The position numbers and the translations under genes are program-made. Below the pieces are notes generated by a model that saw nothing but the letters and a program-made list of their open reading frames with translations, was not told the DNA's origin and ran no database searches. From the NCBI RefSeq assembly GCF_040515995.1, contig NZ_CP159485.1, forward strand, positions 2,604,001 to 2,668,000: a stretch of DNA of 64,000 bases, read 5' to 3'. Source of the stretch: Proteinivorax hydrogeniformans (lineage in GTDB: Bacteria; Bacillota; Proteinivoracia; Proteinivoracales; Proteinivoracaceae). Of this stretch, positions 16,364 through 25,594 are shown one piece after another; position 1 is the stretch's first letter, and each line of letters starts with the position of its first letter.

Positions 16364-17635
16364 GTGATTTTGGAGGAAGCTAGATGGATTTTTGCTAACA
16401 GAAATAAACTTTGTTCTACTACTAAAAAGTTTGCCTTAGATTGCTATAGACCAGCAAAGTTTGGTAACTGCATGACATACAAGCCACATCGGGCGCTAAA
16501 GCAACGGTTCAAAAGTATCCCTGTAATAGTCCAGGTAGAAAAATCACAAACCTTAGAACAATCTATGAGTAACCTTGCTAGTAGCTGTGGCTGTAAAATT
16601 GTTAAAGAGATACCTACTATCGACTGTTTTACCACTAAGGTAAACACTAAAAATTTAGAAGCCTTGGCTAACAATAAATATGTGAAAAAGGTATGGTACG
16701 ATAGAGAGTTTAAAGCATTTCTAGATAAGGCTATCCCTGCAGTGGCATCTGATATTCTTTCCGAAAAAGGATTGACTGGCAAGGAGGTTGTAGTAGCTGT
16801 TCTAGATACTGGTATTTATGAGCATCCTGATTTAAAGGGTAGGATTATTGCTTTTAAAGATATAATAAAGGGAAAAAAAGATCCTTATGATGATAACGGA
16901 CATGGCACTCATGTTGCTGGTGCTGTTGCTTCAAATGGAAGCAAGACCGACGGAAGGTTTACTGCACCTGCCCCCGACTCAAAACTTGTCGGCGTAAAGG
17001 TTTTAGACAAAGTAGGTGGTGGAAGCTTATCTGGAATCTTAGAAGGCATACAGTGGTGTATAGAAAATAAAGAACAGTTAGGTATTGATGTTATGAACCT
17101 TTCTTTGGGCTCTGAAGCAGATATGCCTTATACAGATGACCCTGTTTGTATGGCAGTTGAAAAAGCTTGGGAGGCGGGAATAGTTGTTTGTGTAGCAGCA
17201 GGTAATAGCGGCCCCCAATCACAGACAATTGGTTCACCTGGTATCCATCCAAAAGTTATAACTGTTGGTGCTCTCGATAACAGCAACTCCCAAAAAAAGG
17301 TAGCTGACTATTCCAGTCGTGGGCCTACAATTGACGGTATTAAAAAGCCAGATATACTAGCACCAGGCACGATAGTTTCTCTACGAAGTCCGGGGTCTTT
17401 AGTTGATAGGCAAAGTAAAAATGACCGAGTTGATTATTGGTATACAACCCTTTCTGGAACTTCGATGGCTACACCAATTTGTTCAGGGATCATTGCTCAG
17501 ATACTAGAGGAAAACTCTTCTTTAACCCCTGATGAAATAAAAGAAATTATTGTAAATTCTTCCGTTCCTTTAGAAAATGAAGAAAAAAATGCTCAGGGTG
17601 CGGGGGTTATAAATGGCGAAAATATTAATAGTTAG
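16364..17635 (+). CDS. AprX-like subtilisin-family serine protease
   Basis: A 423-residue S8 peptidase. The catalytic triad is Asp148 (VVAVLDTGI), His180 (NGHGTHVAG) and the Ser in SGTSMATP, with the oxyanion Asn in AAGNSGP. Residues 1-120 form a propeptide-like region with four or five cysteines. No signal peptide is seen, so it is probably intracellular like AprX. The start is GTG 16364 after AAAGGAG. It is a single gene with a strong terminator, between the HAD gene and the Opp operon. Intracellular turnover of peptides delivered by the adjacent transporter is a reasonable but unproven idea. Confidence 0.92.
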   Translation: MILEEARWIFANRNKLCSTTKKFALDCYRPAKFGNCMTYKPHRALKQRFKSIPVIVQVEKSQTLEQSMSNLASSCGCKIVKEIPTIDCFTTKVNTKNLEALANNKYVKKVWYDREFKAFLDKAIPAVASDILSEKGLTGKEVVVAVLDTGIYEHPDLKGRIIAFKDIIKGKKDPYDDNGHGTHVAGAVASNGSKTDGRFTAPAPDSKLVGVKVLDKVGGGSLSGILEGIQWCIENKEQLGIDVMNLSLGSEADMPYTDDPVCMAVEKAWEAGIVVCVAAGNSGPQSQTIGSPGIHPKVITVGALDNSNSQKKVADYSSRGPTIDGIKKPDILAPGTIVSLRSPGSLVDRQSKNDRVDYWYTTLSGTSMATPICSGIIAQILEENSSLTPDEIKEIIVNSSVPLENEEKNAQGAGVINGENINS

Positions 17636-17646
17636 GTCTCTAGTGC

Positions 17647-17686
17647 AAAAAATCCGTTATATCTAAGAGATATAGCGGATTTTTTT
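17647..17686. terminator. Bidirectional terminator (subtilase / oppF1)
   Basis: AAAAAATCCGTTATATCT pairs with AGATATAGCGGATTTTTTT, one mismatch, three-base loop. It serves two convergent genes. Confidence 0.9.
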
Positions 17687-17693
17687 ATTTAGT

Positions 17694-18644
17694 TTATGGA
17701 TGAAGATGACAGGATACAAACCTTTCTTTTTCTACCTCAGTTAAAGTAGGATTTGTATCCTTACAAATTTCCATCCTATGCCTGCATCTACCATAAAATC
17801 TACATCCTGCCGGTGGATTAACTGGACTGGGAACCTCTCCCTCTAGGATAATCATCTTTTGCTCGACATCTACCTTGGGGATTGGGATTGCGGAAAGCAA
17901 GGCTTGGGTATAGGGGTGTAATGGCCTTTTAAATATCGCATTGTAATCTGCAAGTTCCACAATTTTACCTAAATACATAACGGCAATTCTATCACTAACA
18001 TGCTTAACAACACTTAAATCATGAGATATAAATAGGTAGGTAAGACCCATTTCATCTTGTATATCCTCCATAAGGTTAAGGATCTGAGCTTGGATTGAAA
18101 CATCTAAAGCGGATACCGGTTCATCCTGTACAATAAACTTAGGTTTTAAAGCTAGCGCCCTTGCAATCCCCACCCTCTGTCTTCTGCCCCCGTCTAATTC
18201 ATGGGGGTAAGCGTTTACCAGGCGCTGAGAAAGGCCTACGGTGTCCATTAGCTCTTTTACTCTTTTATTAATATCTTTTTTGTTTTTATAAATCTTGTTA
18301 ATTAATAAGGGTTCTGAGATTACCTCTTCCACGCTCATTCTTGGATTTAACGAGGAATATGGGTCTTGAAAGATTATTTGCATATCTCTACGAGCTTTAC
18401 GCATTTGTCTGCCGTTTAGTTTTAGAATATTTTTCCCCTCGAAAAACACCTCGCCATCTGTGGCAGGTAGCAGCCTTAATAGCACTCTACCAGCTGTGGA
18501 CTTTCCACAGCCTGATTCACCTACTAATCCTAAAGTTTCCCCTTTTTTAATAAAAAAGTTTATATCGTCTACAGCATGCAAAGGCCCCTTTTTAGTTTGG
18601 AAGTATTTTTTTAAATTTTTAACTTCAACGATCTTCTCCGACAT
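17694..18644 (-). CDS. oppF: Oligopeptide ABC transporter ATPase OppF, copy 1
   Basis: A 316-residue ATPase that powers peptide import with OppD. Walker A is GESGCGKST, Q-loop IFQDPYSSLNPR, Walker B FIVQDEPVSALD and H-loop ISHDLSVVKH. The ABC signature reads LDGGRRQR rather than LSGGQRQR. The C-terminal OppD/F extension has the Cys pattern CRFYGRCRHRMEIC. The start is ATG 18644 (after GGAGGTG), one base beyond the oppD stop, so the two are translationally coupled. It is last in the oppABCDF operon. The second copy is at 35922. Confidence 0.94.
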   Translation of the reverse strand: MSEKIVEVKNLKKYFQTKKGPLHAVDDINFFIKKGETLGLVGESGCGKSTAGRVLLRLLPATDGEVFFEGKNILKLNGRQMRKARRDMQIIFQDPYSSLNPRMSVEEVISEPLLINKIYKNKKDINKRVKELMDTVGLSQRLVNAYPHELDGGRRQRVGIARALALKPKFIVQDEPVSALDVSIQAQILNLMEDIQDEMGLTYLFISHDLSVVKHVSDRIAVMYLGKIVELADYNAIFKRPLHPYTQALLSAIPIPKVDVEQKMIILEGEVPSPVNPPAGCRFYGRCRHRMEICKDTNPTLTEVEKERFVSCHLHP

Positions 18645-18645
18645 C

Positions 18646-19638
18646 TTATGCACCTCCAACTTTATCGTCATTGCCATTATACAGATGACAGTTTACAAAA
18701 TGTCCTGTTTTTACCTCTGTCCGTGTTGGCAGTTTCTTTAAGCAAATCGGCATAACTTTAGGACACCTTGGGTTAAAGGGGCAACCATCAGGTATTTCTG
18801 TGGGTTCTGGCATTAATCCTTTTATAGGTTTTAACCTATCTTCATCCTCGTCTATGCTAGGTATAGATCCAAATAGACCCTGTGTGTATGGATGAAGTGG
18901 ATTATTATATAGTTCTTCCTTTGAAGCATATTCTACTGCATACCCTGTATAAATGATGGCAACTTTATCGCATATATTGGCAACTATCCCTAAGTCATGA
19001 GTTATCATTATCATAGATGTTTCAAACTCTTCTTTTAAATTTTTCATTAGCTTTAGTACCTGCGCCTGAATAGTAACGTCTAAAGCTGTTGTAGGTTCGT
19101 CTGCTATAAGTAGCTCTGGATTGCAAGCTAATGCAATGGCTATTACAATCCGTTGTCGCATTCCACCGCTAAACTGATGGGGGTAGTCTTTTCCTCTTTC
19201 TACAGGAATACCAACGGTATTTAACATTTCCTTAGCTTTTTCGACAGCTTCTTGTTTACCTACATTTTGATGTAAAATTATGACCTCAGCTATTTGCTCT
19301 TCTGTTGTCATAACTGGGTTTAGAGAAGTCATAGGATCTTGAAAAATCATGGAAATTTTATTTCCCCTTATTTTTCGCATATCTTCCTCTGTTTTTTCTA
19401 GTAGATTTTCCCCCCTAAAAATCACCTCTCCTTGAGCGATTTTACCCGGTGGGTTTGGGACCAGTCGCATGATGCCTAGTGCAGTGGTTGTTTTTCCCGC
19501 TCCTGTTTCGCCGACAATCCCTAAAGTTTCTCCAACGCCAACTTCCAAACTCATTTTATCAACTGCTTTTATGACGCCTTCATCAGTTCTATATTCAATT
19601 GATAGGTCTTTTATTTTTAGTAACTCTTTAGATTTCAT
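18646..19638 (-). CDS. oppD: Oligopeptide ABC transporter ATPase OppD, copy 1
   Basis: A 330-residue partner ATPase. Walker A is GETGAGKTT, Q-loop IFQDPMTSLNPV, signature FSGGMRQRI, Walker B LLIADEPTTALD and H-loop ITHDLGIVAN. The C-terminal extension CPFNPRCPKVMPIC is the Opp/Dpp cysteine motif. It has a canonical LSGG-type signature, unlike OppF, so the two nucleotide sites differ. GAGGAAGGGAG precedes ATG 19638. It lies between oppC and oppF. Confidence 0.95.
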   Translation of the reverse strand: MKSKELLKIKDLSIEYRTDEGVIKAVDKMSLEVGVGETLGIVGETGAGKTTTALGIMRLVPNPPGKIAQGEVIFRGENLLEKTEEDMRKIRGNKISMIFQDPMTSLNPVMTTEEQIAEVIILHQNVGKQEAVEKAKEMLNTVGIPVERGKDYPHQFSGGMRQRIVIAIALACNPELLIADEPTTALDVTIQAQVLKLMKNLKEEFETSMIMITHDLGIVANICDKVAIIYTGYAVEYASKEELYNNPLHPYTQGLFGSIPSIDEDEDRLKPIKGLMPEPTEIPDGCPFNPRCPKVMPICLKKLPTRTEVKTGHFVNCHLYNGNDDKVGGA

Positions 19639-19660
19639 TATTTCGCTCCCTTCCTCAAAG

Positions 19661-20560
19661 TTATCCTTTTAGTCTAGGGTCTAGGGCATCCCTTAGTCCG
19701 TCTCCTAATAAGTTCAGCCCGAATATCGTTATCATTATTGCAAGTCCGGGAAAGACAGACATGTGCCAGCTATCTCTCATATAGTGCCTAGCTTCAGAGA
19801 GCATTGCTCCCCACTCTGGTTTTGGCAGTTCAATTCCTAGCCCTAAGAAACTAAGCCCAGCTGCTGATAAAATAGCCTCCGCCACACCTAACGTGCCCTG
19901 AACTATTATCGGCGCTAGGCAGTTAGGCATTATATGCTTTAGGATTATTCTCAGATCATTAGCACCTACTGCCCGGGCAGCCTCTACAAACTCTTGGTCC
20001 CTTAAAGAAAGGACAGATGCCCTAACAATCCTAGCATACCTAGGAATTGACCCAATACCGACTGCAATCATCACGTTAACTAGGCCTGGACCTAAGGAAG
20101 CAGCGATGGCAATCGCTAGCAATATACCAGGTATAGAAAGCAAAATATCCATAAGCCTCATAATAATGTTATCTACATGTCCACTATAGTATCCTGATAT
20201 CGCTCCTAAAAGCCCGCCAACAACTATAGCTAACCCCACTGCCACAAATCCTACTTGAATTGATATTCGGCTTCCATAGACAACACGGCTAAAAATACAC
20301 CGTCCAAAATTATCGGTTCCAAATAAATGCTCAAAGCTAGGCGGTTGCTGCCTGTTATCCAAATCCTGTGTCCGATAGTGAGTAGGAGCTATAAAAGGAG
20401 CAAAGATGGCTGTTAAAACTAAAACGCCAATTATGATGGCTCCCACTATGGCAGCTTTATTACTTCTAAGACGCTTCCATACCTCATACCATTGTCCTCG
20501 CTTTTTGGGGGGCTTTTTAGTTTTTTCTTTTTTTCCCTTGTTAGGTATTTGCGAACTCAT
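19661..20560 (-). CDS. oppC: Oligopeptide ABC transporter permease OppC, copy 1
   Basis: A 299-residue inner-membrane permease. A basic, Pro-rich cytosolic N-terminus (PNKGKKEKTKKPPKKRG) precedes TM1 (AAIVGAIIIGVLVLTAIFAP). An extracytosolic loop with HLFGTDNFGR is typical of OppC/DppC. Further helices and the EAA loop (EAARAVGANDLRIILKHIMP) follow, where the ATPases dock. About six TM helices. GGAGGAGGAGG precedes ATG 20560. Confidence 0.95.
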   Translation of the reverse strand: MSSQIPNKGKKEKTKKPPKKRGQWYEVWKRLRSNKAAIVGAIIIGVLVLTAIFAPFIAPTHYRTQDLDNRQQPPSFEHLFGTDNFGRCIFSRVVYGSRISIQVGFVAVGLAIVVGGLLGAISGYYSGHVDNIIMRLMDILLSIPGILLAIAIAASLGPGLVNVMIAVGIGSIPRYARIVRASVLSLRDQEFVEAARAVGANDLRIILKHIMPNCLAPIIVQGTLGVAEAILSAAGLSFLGLGIELPKPEWGAMLSEARHYMRDSWHMSVFPGLAIMITIFGLNLLGDGLRDALDPRLKG

Positions 20561-20583
20561 ACTCTGTTTACCTCCTCCTCCAT

Positions 20584-21513
20584 TTATTTATACTGACTCT
20601 TTATTCTAGGGTCGATATATGCATATAAAATATCTACTAGCAAGTTTATGATACAAAAGGTAACAGCGATAAATAAAACCGCCCCTTGAACTAGTGGATA
20701 ATCTCTAGTACTTATAGAGGCAATCATAAGTCCTCCTATACCGTTAATGCTAAATACCCTTTCCGTCAATACAGCACCGCCTAGTAAGTAACCAAACTGA
20801 AGCCCTACAACTGTAACCACAGGGATCAAGGCATTTTTCAGTGCATGTTTATAGATAACTACTGATTCTTTTTGCCCCTTGGCTCTAGCGGTCCTGATAT
20901 AGTCTTGTTTTATAACTTCTAGCATGCTAGAGCGGGTCATCCGTGTTATCATAGCGGCGGAGCTAGTCCCTATTGTAATTGCCGGTAATATCATATGCAT
21001 TGGTGTTGTATATCCGGAGGATGGTAGTACACCTAACCCAACTGCAAATAAAAGTATCAACAAAAGTCCTTGCCAGAAGTTTGGCATTGAAACTCCTATC
21101 AACGCAAAAACCATAGCAACGTTATCAAAGAGAGAGTACTGTTTTGTAGCTGAGATAATTCCCACTGGTATTCCAATAGCAACAGCCACTAATACACCTG
21201 AAGCTGCTAATGTTAAGGTTGTGGGAAATCTGCCAATTATCTCGTCAACTACAGGAGCGTTAGTGTTGTAAGACCTCCCTAAATCTTGATGAATCGCTAT
21301 ATCTGAGATAAACCTACCATACTGAACTATAAATGGATCATTTAACCCCATTTGTTCCTTTAGCTGTTCTATCTCCCTAGATGTAGCTTGCTCTCCTAAC
21401 GAAATTGCAGCTGGACATCCAGGTGCAATGTACATTAAAGAAAATACTATAAAAGAAACACCCAGTAAAACAGGGATTAGCAAAAGTAACCTTCGGCCAA
21501 TGTATCTAAACAA
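20584..21513 (-). CDS. oppB: Oligopeptide ABC transporter permease OppB, copy 1
   Basis: A 309-residue permease with about six TM helices. MFRYIGRRLLLLIPVLLGVS is the usual OppB/DppB start, and the EAA-type loop is DYIRTARAKGQKESVVIYKH. The start is TTG 21513 after GGGAGG. It follows oppA across a conserved hairpin at 21544-21571 that probably lowers expression of the membrane genes relative to the binding protein. Confidence 0.95.
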   Translation of the reverse strand: MFRYIGRRLLLLIPVLLGVSFIVFSLMYIAPGCPAAISLGEQATSREIEQLKEQMGLNDPFIVQYGRFISDIAIHQDLGRSYNTNAPVVDEIIGRFPTTLTLAASGVLVAVAIGIPVGIISATKQYSLFDNVAMVFALIGVSMPNFWQGLLLILLFAVGLGVLPSSGYTTPMHMILPAITIGTSSAAMITRMTRSSMLEVIKQDYIRTARAKGQKESVVIYKHALKNALIPVVTVVGLQFGYLLGGAVLTERVFSINGIGGLMIASISTRDYPLVQGAVLFIAVTFCIINLLVDILYAYIDPRIKSQYK

Positions 21514-21543
21514 GTTGTTTCCTCCCTTCTACAGTTAAATAGC

Positions 21544-21571
21544 AGTATAGGGTCAGTTCTGACCCTATACT
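21544..21571 (-). terminator. Intra-operon hairpin between oppA and oppB, copy 1
   Basis: A perfect 13-bp stem AGTATAGGGTCAG / CTGACCCTATACT with a two-base loop and no long T-run. It is probably a partial terminator or an mRNA 3'-end stabiliser for oppA. A hairpin with the same TAGGGTCA core sits at the same place in copy 2. Confidence 0.7.
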
Positions 21572-21587
21572 TACTACCGTTACTTTT

Positions 21588-23114
21588 TTACTGCTCATCC
21601 TCTACATAAACAGTCCATAGAGCGTGGTGACCAGCTGGATGATTTACAAACCCTCTGATATCGCTTCTAAGTCCCGTTCTATCTTCGCCAGTATTTAAAA
21701 ATAGCCAAGGCGCCTCTTCTCTTACTATTTCTTGAACTTCCATGTAAGCCTCTTCCCTTACACTTGGCTCAGCTGACCTTCTAGCTTTATCTAGTAACTC
21801 ATCAACTCTTTCGTTAGCATAGAATGTTCTATTTCCTGCTTCTCCAAACTCGTTTGAGTGGAATAAGGAGTACAGACCATAGTCAGGATCGCCGGTAACA
21901 GTTACCCAACCAAGGATAAACATGTCATGCTCGCCATCTGCTGTTGCTTCTAGGTACGCACCAAACTCTAAAACTTCTATATCAATTTCAATGCCTACCT
22001 CTAATAACTGCTCTTCAACTATAGTGGCGATATCTTGTCTTAGCTGGTTGTCGTTAGTCCATAAAGTTGTGCTAAAGCCATCTTCGTATCCTGCTTCGGC
22101 TAAAAGTTCTTTCGCTTTATCTACATCATATCCATAAGGATCTAAATCCATATTTGCTGCCCATACCTCTGGACCAATTGGGCCTGTAGCAACCTCACCT
22201 GATCCTTCCATAACAGCATCAATAATTGATTCTACGTTAATTGCATAGTTTATAGCTTGCCTTACCCTCACGTCATCAAAAGGCTCTTTTTCACAGTTAA
22301 AGCCTAAATATACTGTTGAAAAGTTAAGGTCTCTTAACAAGGTAAGATTTTCATGACTTTCAATTCTGTTGATATCTTGTGGTAAAATATCATACGCTAT
22401 ATGAATTTCACCGGTTTCAAGCTCAATTGTTCTATTTCCATCTTCCTGAATGTTTCTAAAGGTAATCATCGGTATATGAGCAGGCTCTCCGTGATAATCT
22501 TCAAATCTTACAAGCTCTATTTCATTACCCATTTCCCAGTTGGAGAACTCATATGGTCCAGTTCCTACAGGGTTTCTAAAATAGTCTTCTCCACCTTCTG
22601 TTACAGCTTTTTCGTTTAAAATAGAAGTAGCTGTATGAGCTAGGTGAGCTAATAGGGGAGCAAATGGCTCCACTGTGGAAATTCTAATTCTGTATTCATC
22701 TACAACCTCTATGCCTTCTGGATCTATAGCCCCAACAATATGGCCAACATGGGCAGAGTCTAGTGCGCGAAGTAATGTAAATTCAACATCGGATGCTTTA
22801 AGCTCTTCACCGTTGTGAAACTTTACACCTTCCTTTAATTTAAACTCAAATGTTAGCTCATCAATCTGGTCCCAACTTTCAGCAAGACCCGGTTGCAATT
22901 CCATGTTCTCATCTTGTGTTATAAGAGTTTCATAAATCTGCTTTTTTACTCTTGAAGAAGGTTGATCGTTTGTGGCATGAGGGTCTAAGGAATCAGCGTC
23001 AGAACCTTGTGCTACTATTAAGTTTTCAATTTGACCTACCTCGCCGTCACAGCCTATCAAAGCTGCAGGCATCACTAGCATAAAGCATAAAAATAAGACT
23101 AACTTCTTTTTCAC
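21588..23114 (-). CDS. oppA: Oligopeptide-binding lipoprotein OppA, copy 1
   Basis: A 508-residue family 5 solute-binding protein. The lipoprotein signal ends at AALIGC (Cys22), anchoring it on the outer face of the membrane. Family marks are SDADSLDPHATND near the mature N-terminus, ETLITQDENMELQPGLAESW and FHNGEELKASDVEFT. The C-terminus (EAPWLFLNTGEDRTGLR) matches its paralogue at 39875. GTG 23114 follows AAGGAGGAG. It is the first gene of the operon. Confidence 0.95.
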   Translation of the reverse strand: MKKKLVLFLCFMLVMPAALIGCDGEVGQIENLIVAQGSDADSLDPHATNDQPSSRVKKQIYETLITQDENMELQPGLAESWDQIDELTFEFKLKEGVKFHNGEELKASDVEFTLLRALDSAHVGHIVGAIDPEGIEVVDEYRIRISTVEPFAPLLAHLAHTATSILNEKAVTEGGEDYFRNPVGTGPYEFSNWEMGNEIELVRFEDYHGEPAHIPMITFRNIQEDGNRTIELETGEIHIAYDILPQDINRIESHENLTLLRDLNFSTVYLGFNCEKEPFDDVRVRQAINYAINVESIIDAVMEGSGEVATGPIGPEVWAANMDLDPYGYDVDKAKELLAEAGYEDGFSTTLWTNDNQLRQDIATIVEEQLLEVGIEIDIEVLEFGAYLEATADGEHDMFILGWVTVTGDPDYGLYSLFHSNEFGEAGNRTFYANERVDELLDKARRSAEPSVREEAYMEVQEIVREEAPWLFLNTGEDRTGLRSDIRGFVNHPAGHHALWTVYVEDEQ

Positions 23115-23248
23115 TTTACTTCTCCTCCTTAAACATTTTTATACAGCACATTTTAAAAATAGTGCTTGTATAATCTTGCTTTAAAGTTATGCTGTTAAAT
23201 TCAAAAATATGAAAACAAAATATTAACTAATCTTTAACAACCAAAAAA

Positions 23249-23273
23249 ACCGCTCTCCAAAAAGTTGAGCGGT
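23249..23273 (-). terminator. Second, tandem terminator after ptsI
   Basis: ACCGCTC / GAGCGGT stem (23249-23255 with 23267-23273) with T7 on the minus strand. It lies downstream of the ptsI terminator and about 135 bases upstream of oppA, insulating the two operons. Confidence 0.75.
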
Positions 23274-23285
23274 AATTATTACGCA

Positions 23286-23322
23286 AAAAAAACCGACTTT
23301 CCCAACAGGAAAGACGGTTTTT
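23286..23322. terminator. Terminator of the ptsHI operon
   Basis: AAAAACCGACTTTCC pairs with GGAAAGACGGTTTTT (23288-23302 with 23308-23322), one mismatch, with a T-run on the minus strand, 11 bases after the ptsI stop. Confidence 0.9.
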
Positions 23323-23332
23323 AACTATTGTC

Positions 23333-25030
23333 TTATTTGCTTACTACTTCATTAAGAAAATTTTCTATGTCTTTAGCAGAAGACATTTCTAAAACTTTAT
23401 CTTTTATTTCTTGTGTTTCTTCTGTACTAAGCTTTGAAATTAGCTCTCTTGCTGGCAAAATCGCAGAGGGGCTCATGGAAAACTCGTCTAGATTCGCACC
23501 TAGCAGAAACGGGATCATCTTTAGATTTCCAGCTGCTTCTCCGCACATTCCTACCCAGATGCCGTTTTTATGTCCGTTTGTTATCGTCATATCTATTAGC
23601 TTCAATACTGCGGGGTTGAAAGGAGAGTAAAGGTGAGAAATTTTTTCATTCATTCTATCCACTGCTACAGTGTATTGGATAAGGTCATTTGTACCGATGG
23701 AAAAAAAGTCAACTTCCTTAGCTAATGCATCGCTGTTTATGGCCGCTGATGGAATTTCTATCATTATCCCAACTTCAAAATCTTTAAAGGATGTTCCTTT
23801 TTCTGTCAGCTCTTGTTTGACTTCTTCTAAAACGGCGTTTGCCTGACGTATTTCTTCTACAGAGGATACCATAGGGTACATAACCTTTAAATTTCCATAT
23901 TGACTTGCCCTAAGTAAAGCTCTTAGCTGGGTTTTAAACATTTCTTTTTTGTCAAGACAGATGCGCAGCGCCCTATATCCTAAAAAGGGGTTCATTTCCT
24001 TAGGCATGTTTAGATAAGGAATTTCTTTATCTCCACCGATATCTAAGGTGCGTATGACAACTGGCTTTTTGCCCATTTGCTTTAGCACTACTTTGTAGCT
24101 TTCAAACTGTTCATCCTCTGTGGGAGATGTGCTTCTGTCCATGTATAAAAACTCTGTCCGGTATAGCCCAATTCCTTCCGCACCATTAGCTATTACCGGC
24201 CCCATATCGTTAGGTGAGCCTATGTTTGCTGCAAGCTCTATTACTTTGCCATCTTTTGTGCTAGATTGTTTGTTCTTGAAGATTTTAAGCTTTTCTTTTT
24301 GCTGCTCAAACTGCTGCTTTTTGCTTAGATAGTTTTCTTTTTGCTCCTCGCTAGGGTTAATGATTACCTGTCCATTAATTGCATCTAGAATAAGGGTGTC
24401 TCCACCTGTTACTTTTTCAGTAATGTCTTTGGCACCAACTACTGCTGGGATTTCAAGATTTCTAGCCATAATTGCTGTGTGAGATGTGCTGCCTCCAATG
24501 TTAGTTGCAAACCCCATAACTTTTTCTTTGTTCATAGAGGCGGTATCCGACGGAGCTAAATCATGGGCTACTACTATTACTTCTTCATCTAAGCTAGTTA
24601 AGTCTTGATTTTTAATACCCTGAAGATGTCCCAACACTCTGCTTGACACATCTTTTATGTCCGCTGCCCTTTCTTTCATATATTCATCTTCCATAGCTTC
24701 AAACATGGCAACAAAAGTATCAACCGTATTTTTAAGGGCGTATTCTGCATTTACTTTTTCGTTTTTTATGGCGCTCTTTACTTGGCTAATAAGCTCTGGA
24801 TCGTTTAGCACCATTAAATGAGCTCCAAATATATCAGCACTTTCTTTGCCCATTTTCTTTTCCGTCTGAGTTTGAATTTTTTCTATTTCCGCATAAGCAG
24901 CTGAGATTGCTTGTTCAAATCGGGTATGCTCGCCTTTTACATCTTCTATGCTGCTTTTGGCTACTTCTATTTCATGCTTTTCATATACTAAAGCTTTTGC
25001 AATAGCTATTCCTTTTGAAGCTGCATACAT
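23333..25030 (-). CDS. ptsI: PTS enzyme I (phosphoenolpyruvate-protein phosphotransferase)
   Basis: A 565-residue cytosolic enzyme that takes phosphate from PEP and passes it to HPr. The phosphorylated residue is His184 in GGSTSHTAIMAR. The PEP-binding barrel carries GIGLYRTEFLYMDR, RTLDIGGDKEIPYL, NPFLGYRALR and the catalytic CGEAAG near the end. GGAGG precedes ATG 25030, 13 bases after the ptsH stop, so ptsHI form one operon. It would energise MurP at 32044 through HPr and the EIIA at 28350. Confidence 0.97.
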   Translation of the reverse strand: MYAASKGIAIAKALVYEKHEIEVAKSSIEDVKGEHTRFEQAISAAYAEIEKIQTQTEKKMGKESADIFGAHLMVLNDPELISQVKSAIKNEKVNAEYALKNTVDTFVAMFEAMEDEYMKERAADIKDVSSRVLGHLQGIKNQDLTSLDEEVIVVAHDLAPSDTASMNKEKVMGFATNIGGSTSHTAIMARNLEIPAVVGAKDITEKVTGGDTLILDAINGQVIINPSEEQKENYLSKKQQFEQQKEKLKIFKNKQSSTKDGKVIELAANIGSPNDMGPVIANGAEGIGLYRTEFLYMDRSTSPTEDEQFESYKVVLKQMGKKPVVIRTLDIGGDKEIPYLNMPKEMNPFLGYRALRICLDKKEMFKTQLRALLRASQYGNLKVMYPMVSSVEEIRQANAVLEEVKQELTEKGTSFKDFEVGIMIEIPSAAINSDALAKEVDFFSIGTNDLIQYTVAVDRMNEKISHLYSPFNPAVLKLIDMTITNGHKNGIWVGMCGEAAGNLKMIPFLLGANLDEFSMSPSAILPARELISKLSTEETQEIKDKVLEMSSAKDIENFLNEVVSK

Positions 25031-25042
25031 ATTTTTACCTCC

Positions 25043-25306
25043 CTATTCACCAAAATTACTTTTGATCAGCTGCTCAAGGGCTTCTAAAGCTTCCTTTGCA
25101 TCGCTTCCTTCAGCTTTAATCGTTAGTTCTGTGCCACTTTTTGCACCAAGTGACATCACTCCCATAATACTTTTTCCGTTAACTTCCTTGTCATCCTTTA
25201 CGATAAAGATTTCAGATTCAAATTTGCCTGCCTCTTTAACAAATAAAGATGCCGGCCGTGCATGTAATCCCGACTCATTTTTTACTGTCACATTAATCTT
25301 TTCCAT
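25043..25306 (-). CDS. ptsH: PTS phosphocarrier HPr
   Basis: An 87-residue phosphocarrier. His15 (GLHARPAS) is the PEP-dependent site and Ser46 (NGKSIMGVMSL) is the HPr-kinase site, so Gram-positive carbon catabolite control is possible; no kinase gene is in the window. GGGAGG precedes ATG 25306. First gene of ptsHI, divergent from the PRD regulator at 25595. Confidence 0.97.
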   Translation of the reverse strand: MEKINVTVKNESGLHARPASLFVKEAGKFESEIFIVKDDKEVNGKSIMGVMSLGAKSGTELTIKAEGSDAKEALEALEQLIKSNFGE

Positions 25307-25457
25307 TTTAATTCCTCCCTAGATTTAGTTTTATCATATCGATATTTTTTTAGACTTATTAGCTATAAATGCTTAAAAATATTTTACCTTCTATACTTAA
25401 AACATTCGCCAAAATACCTTCTAGCACCTTTGATATTCAGATATTTATAAACGAATA

Positions 25458-25582
25458 TTTGCCACATTTGGTTTGTCTTTGTTAAAATCGCTCAAAACAG
25501 GCGTTGTATTGACCGCCCTTTCATGATATAAAATAAACATTAACACTTTTAGAAAGTTATATCCCTGCTTAAATGTGGCAAA
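25458..25582. promoter_or_regulatory. Divergent control region with a 12-bp inverted repeat
   Basis: TTTGCCACATTT (25458-25469) and AAATGTGGCAAA (25571-25582) are perfect reverse complements about 100 bases apart, in the gap between ptsH and the PRD regulator. The right copy lies just before the regulator start, where a bound protein would block its expression. Between them TTGTAT (25504-25509), 17 bases and TATAAA (25527-25532) form a rightward promoter. The pair looks like an autoregulatory operator set. Confidence 0.6.
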
Positions 25583-25594
25583 GAGGTGAGGATT

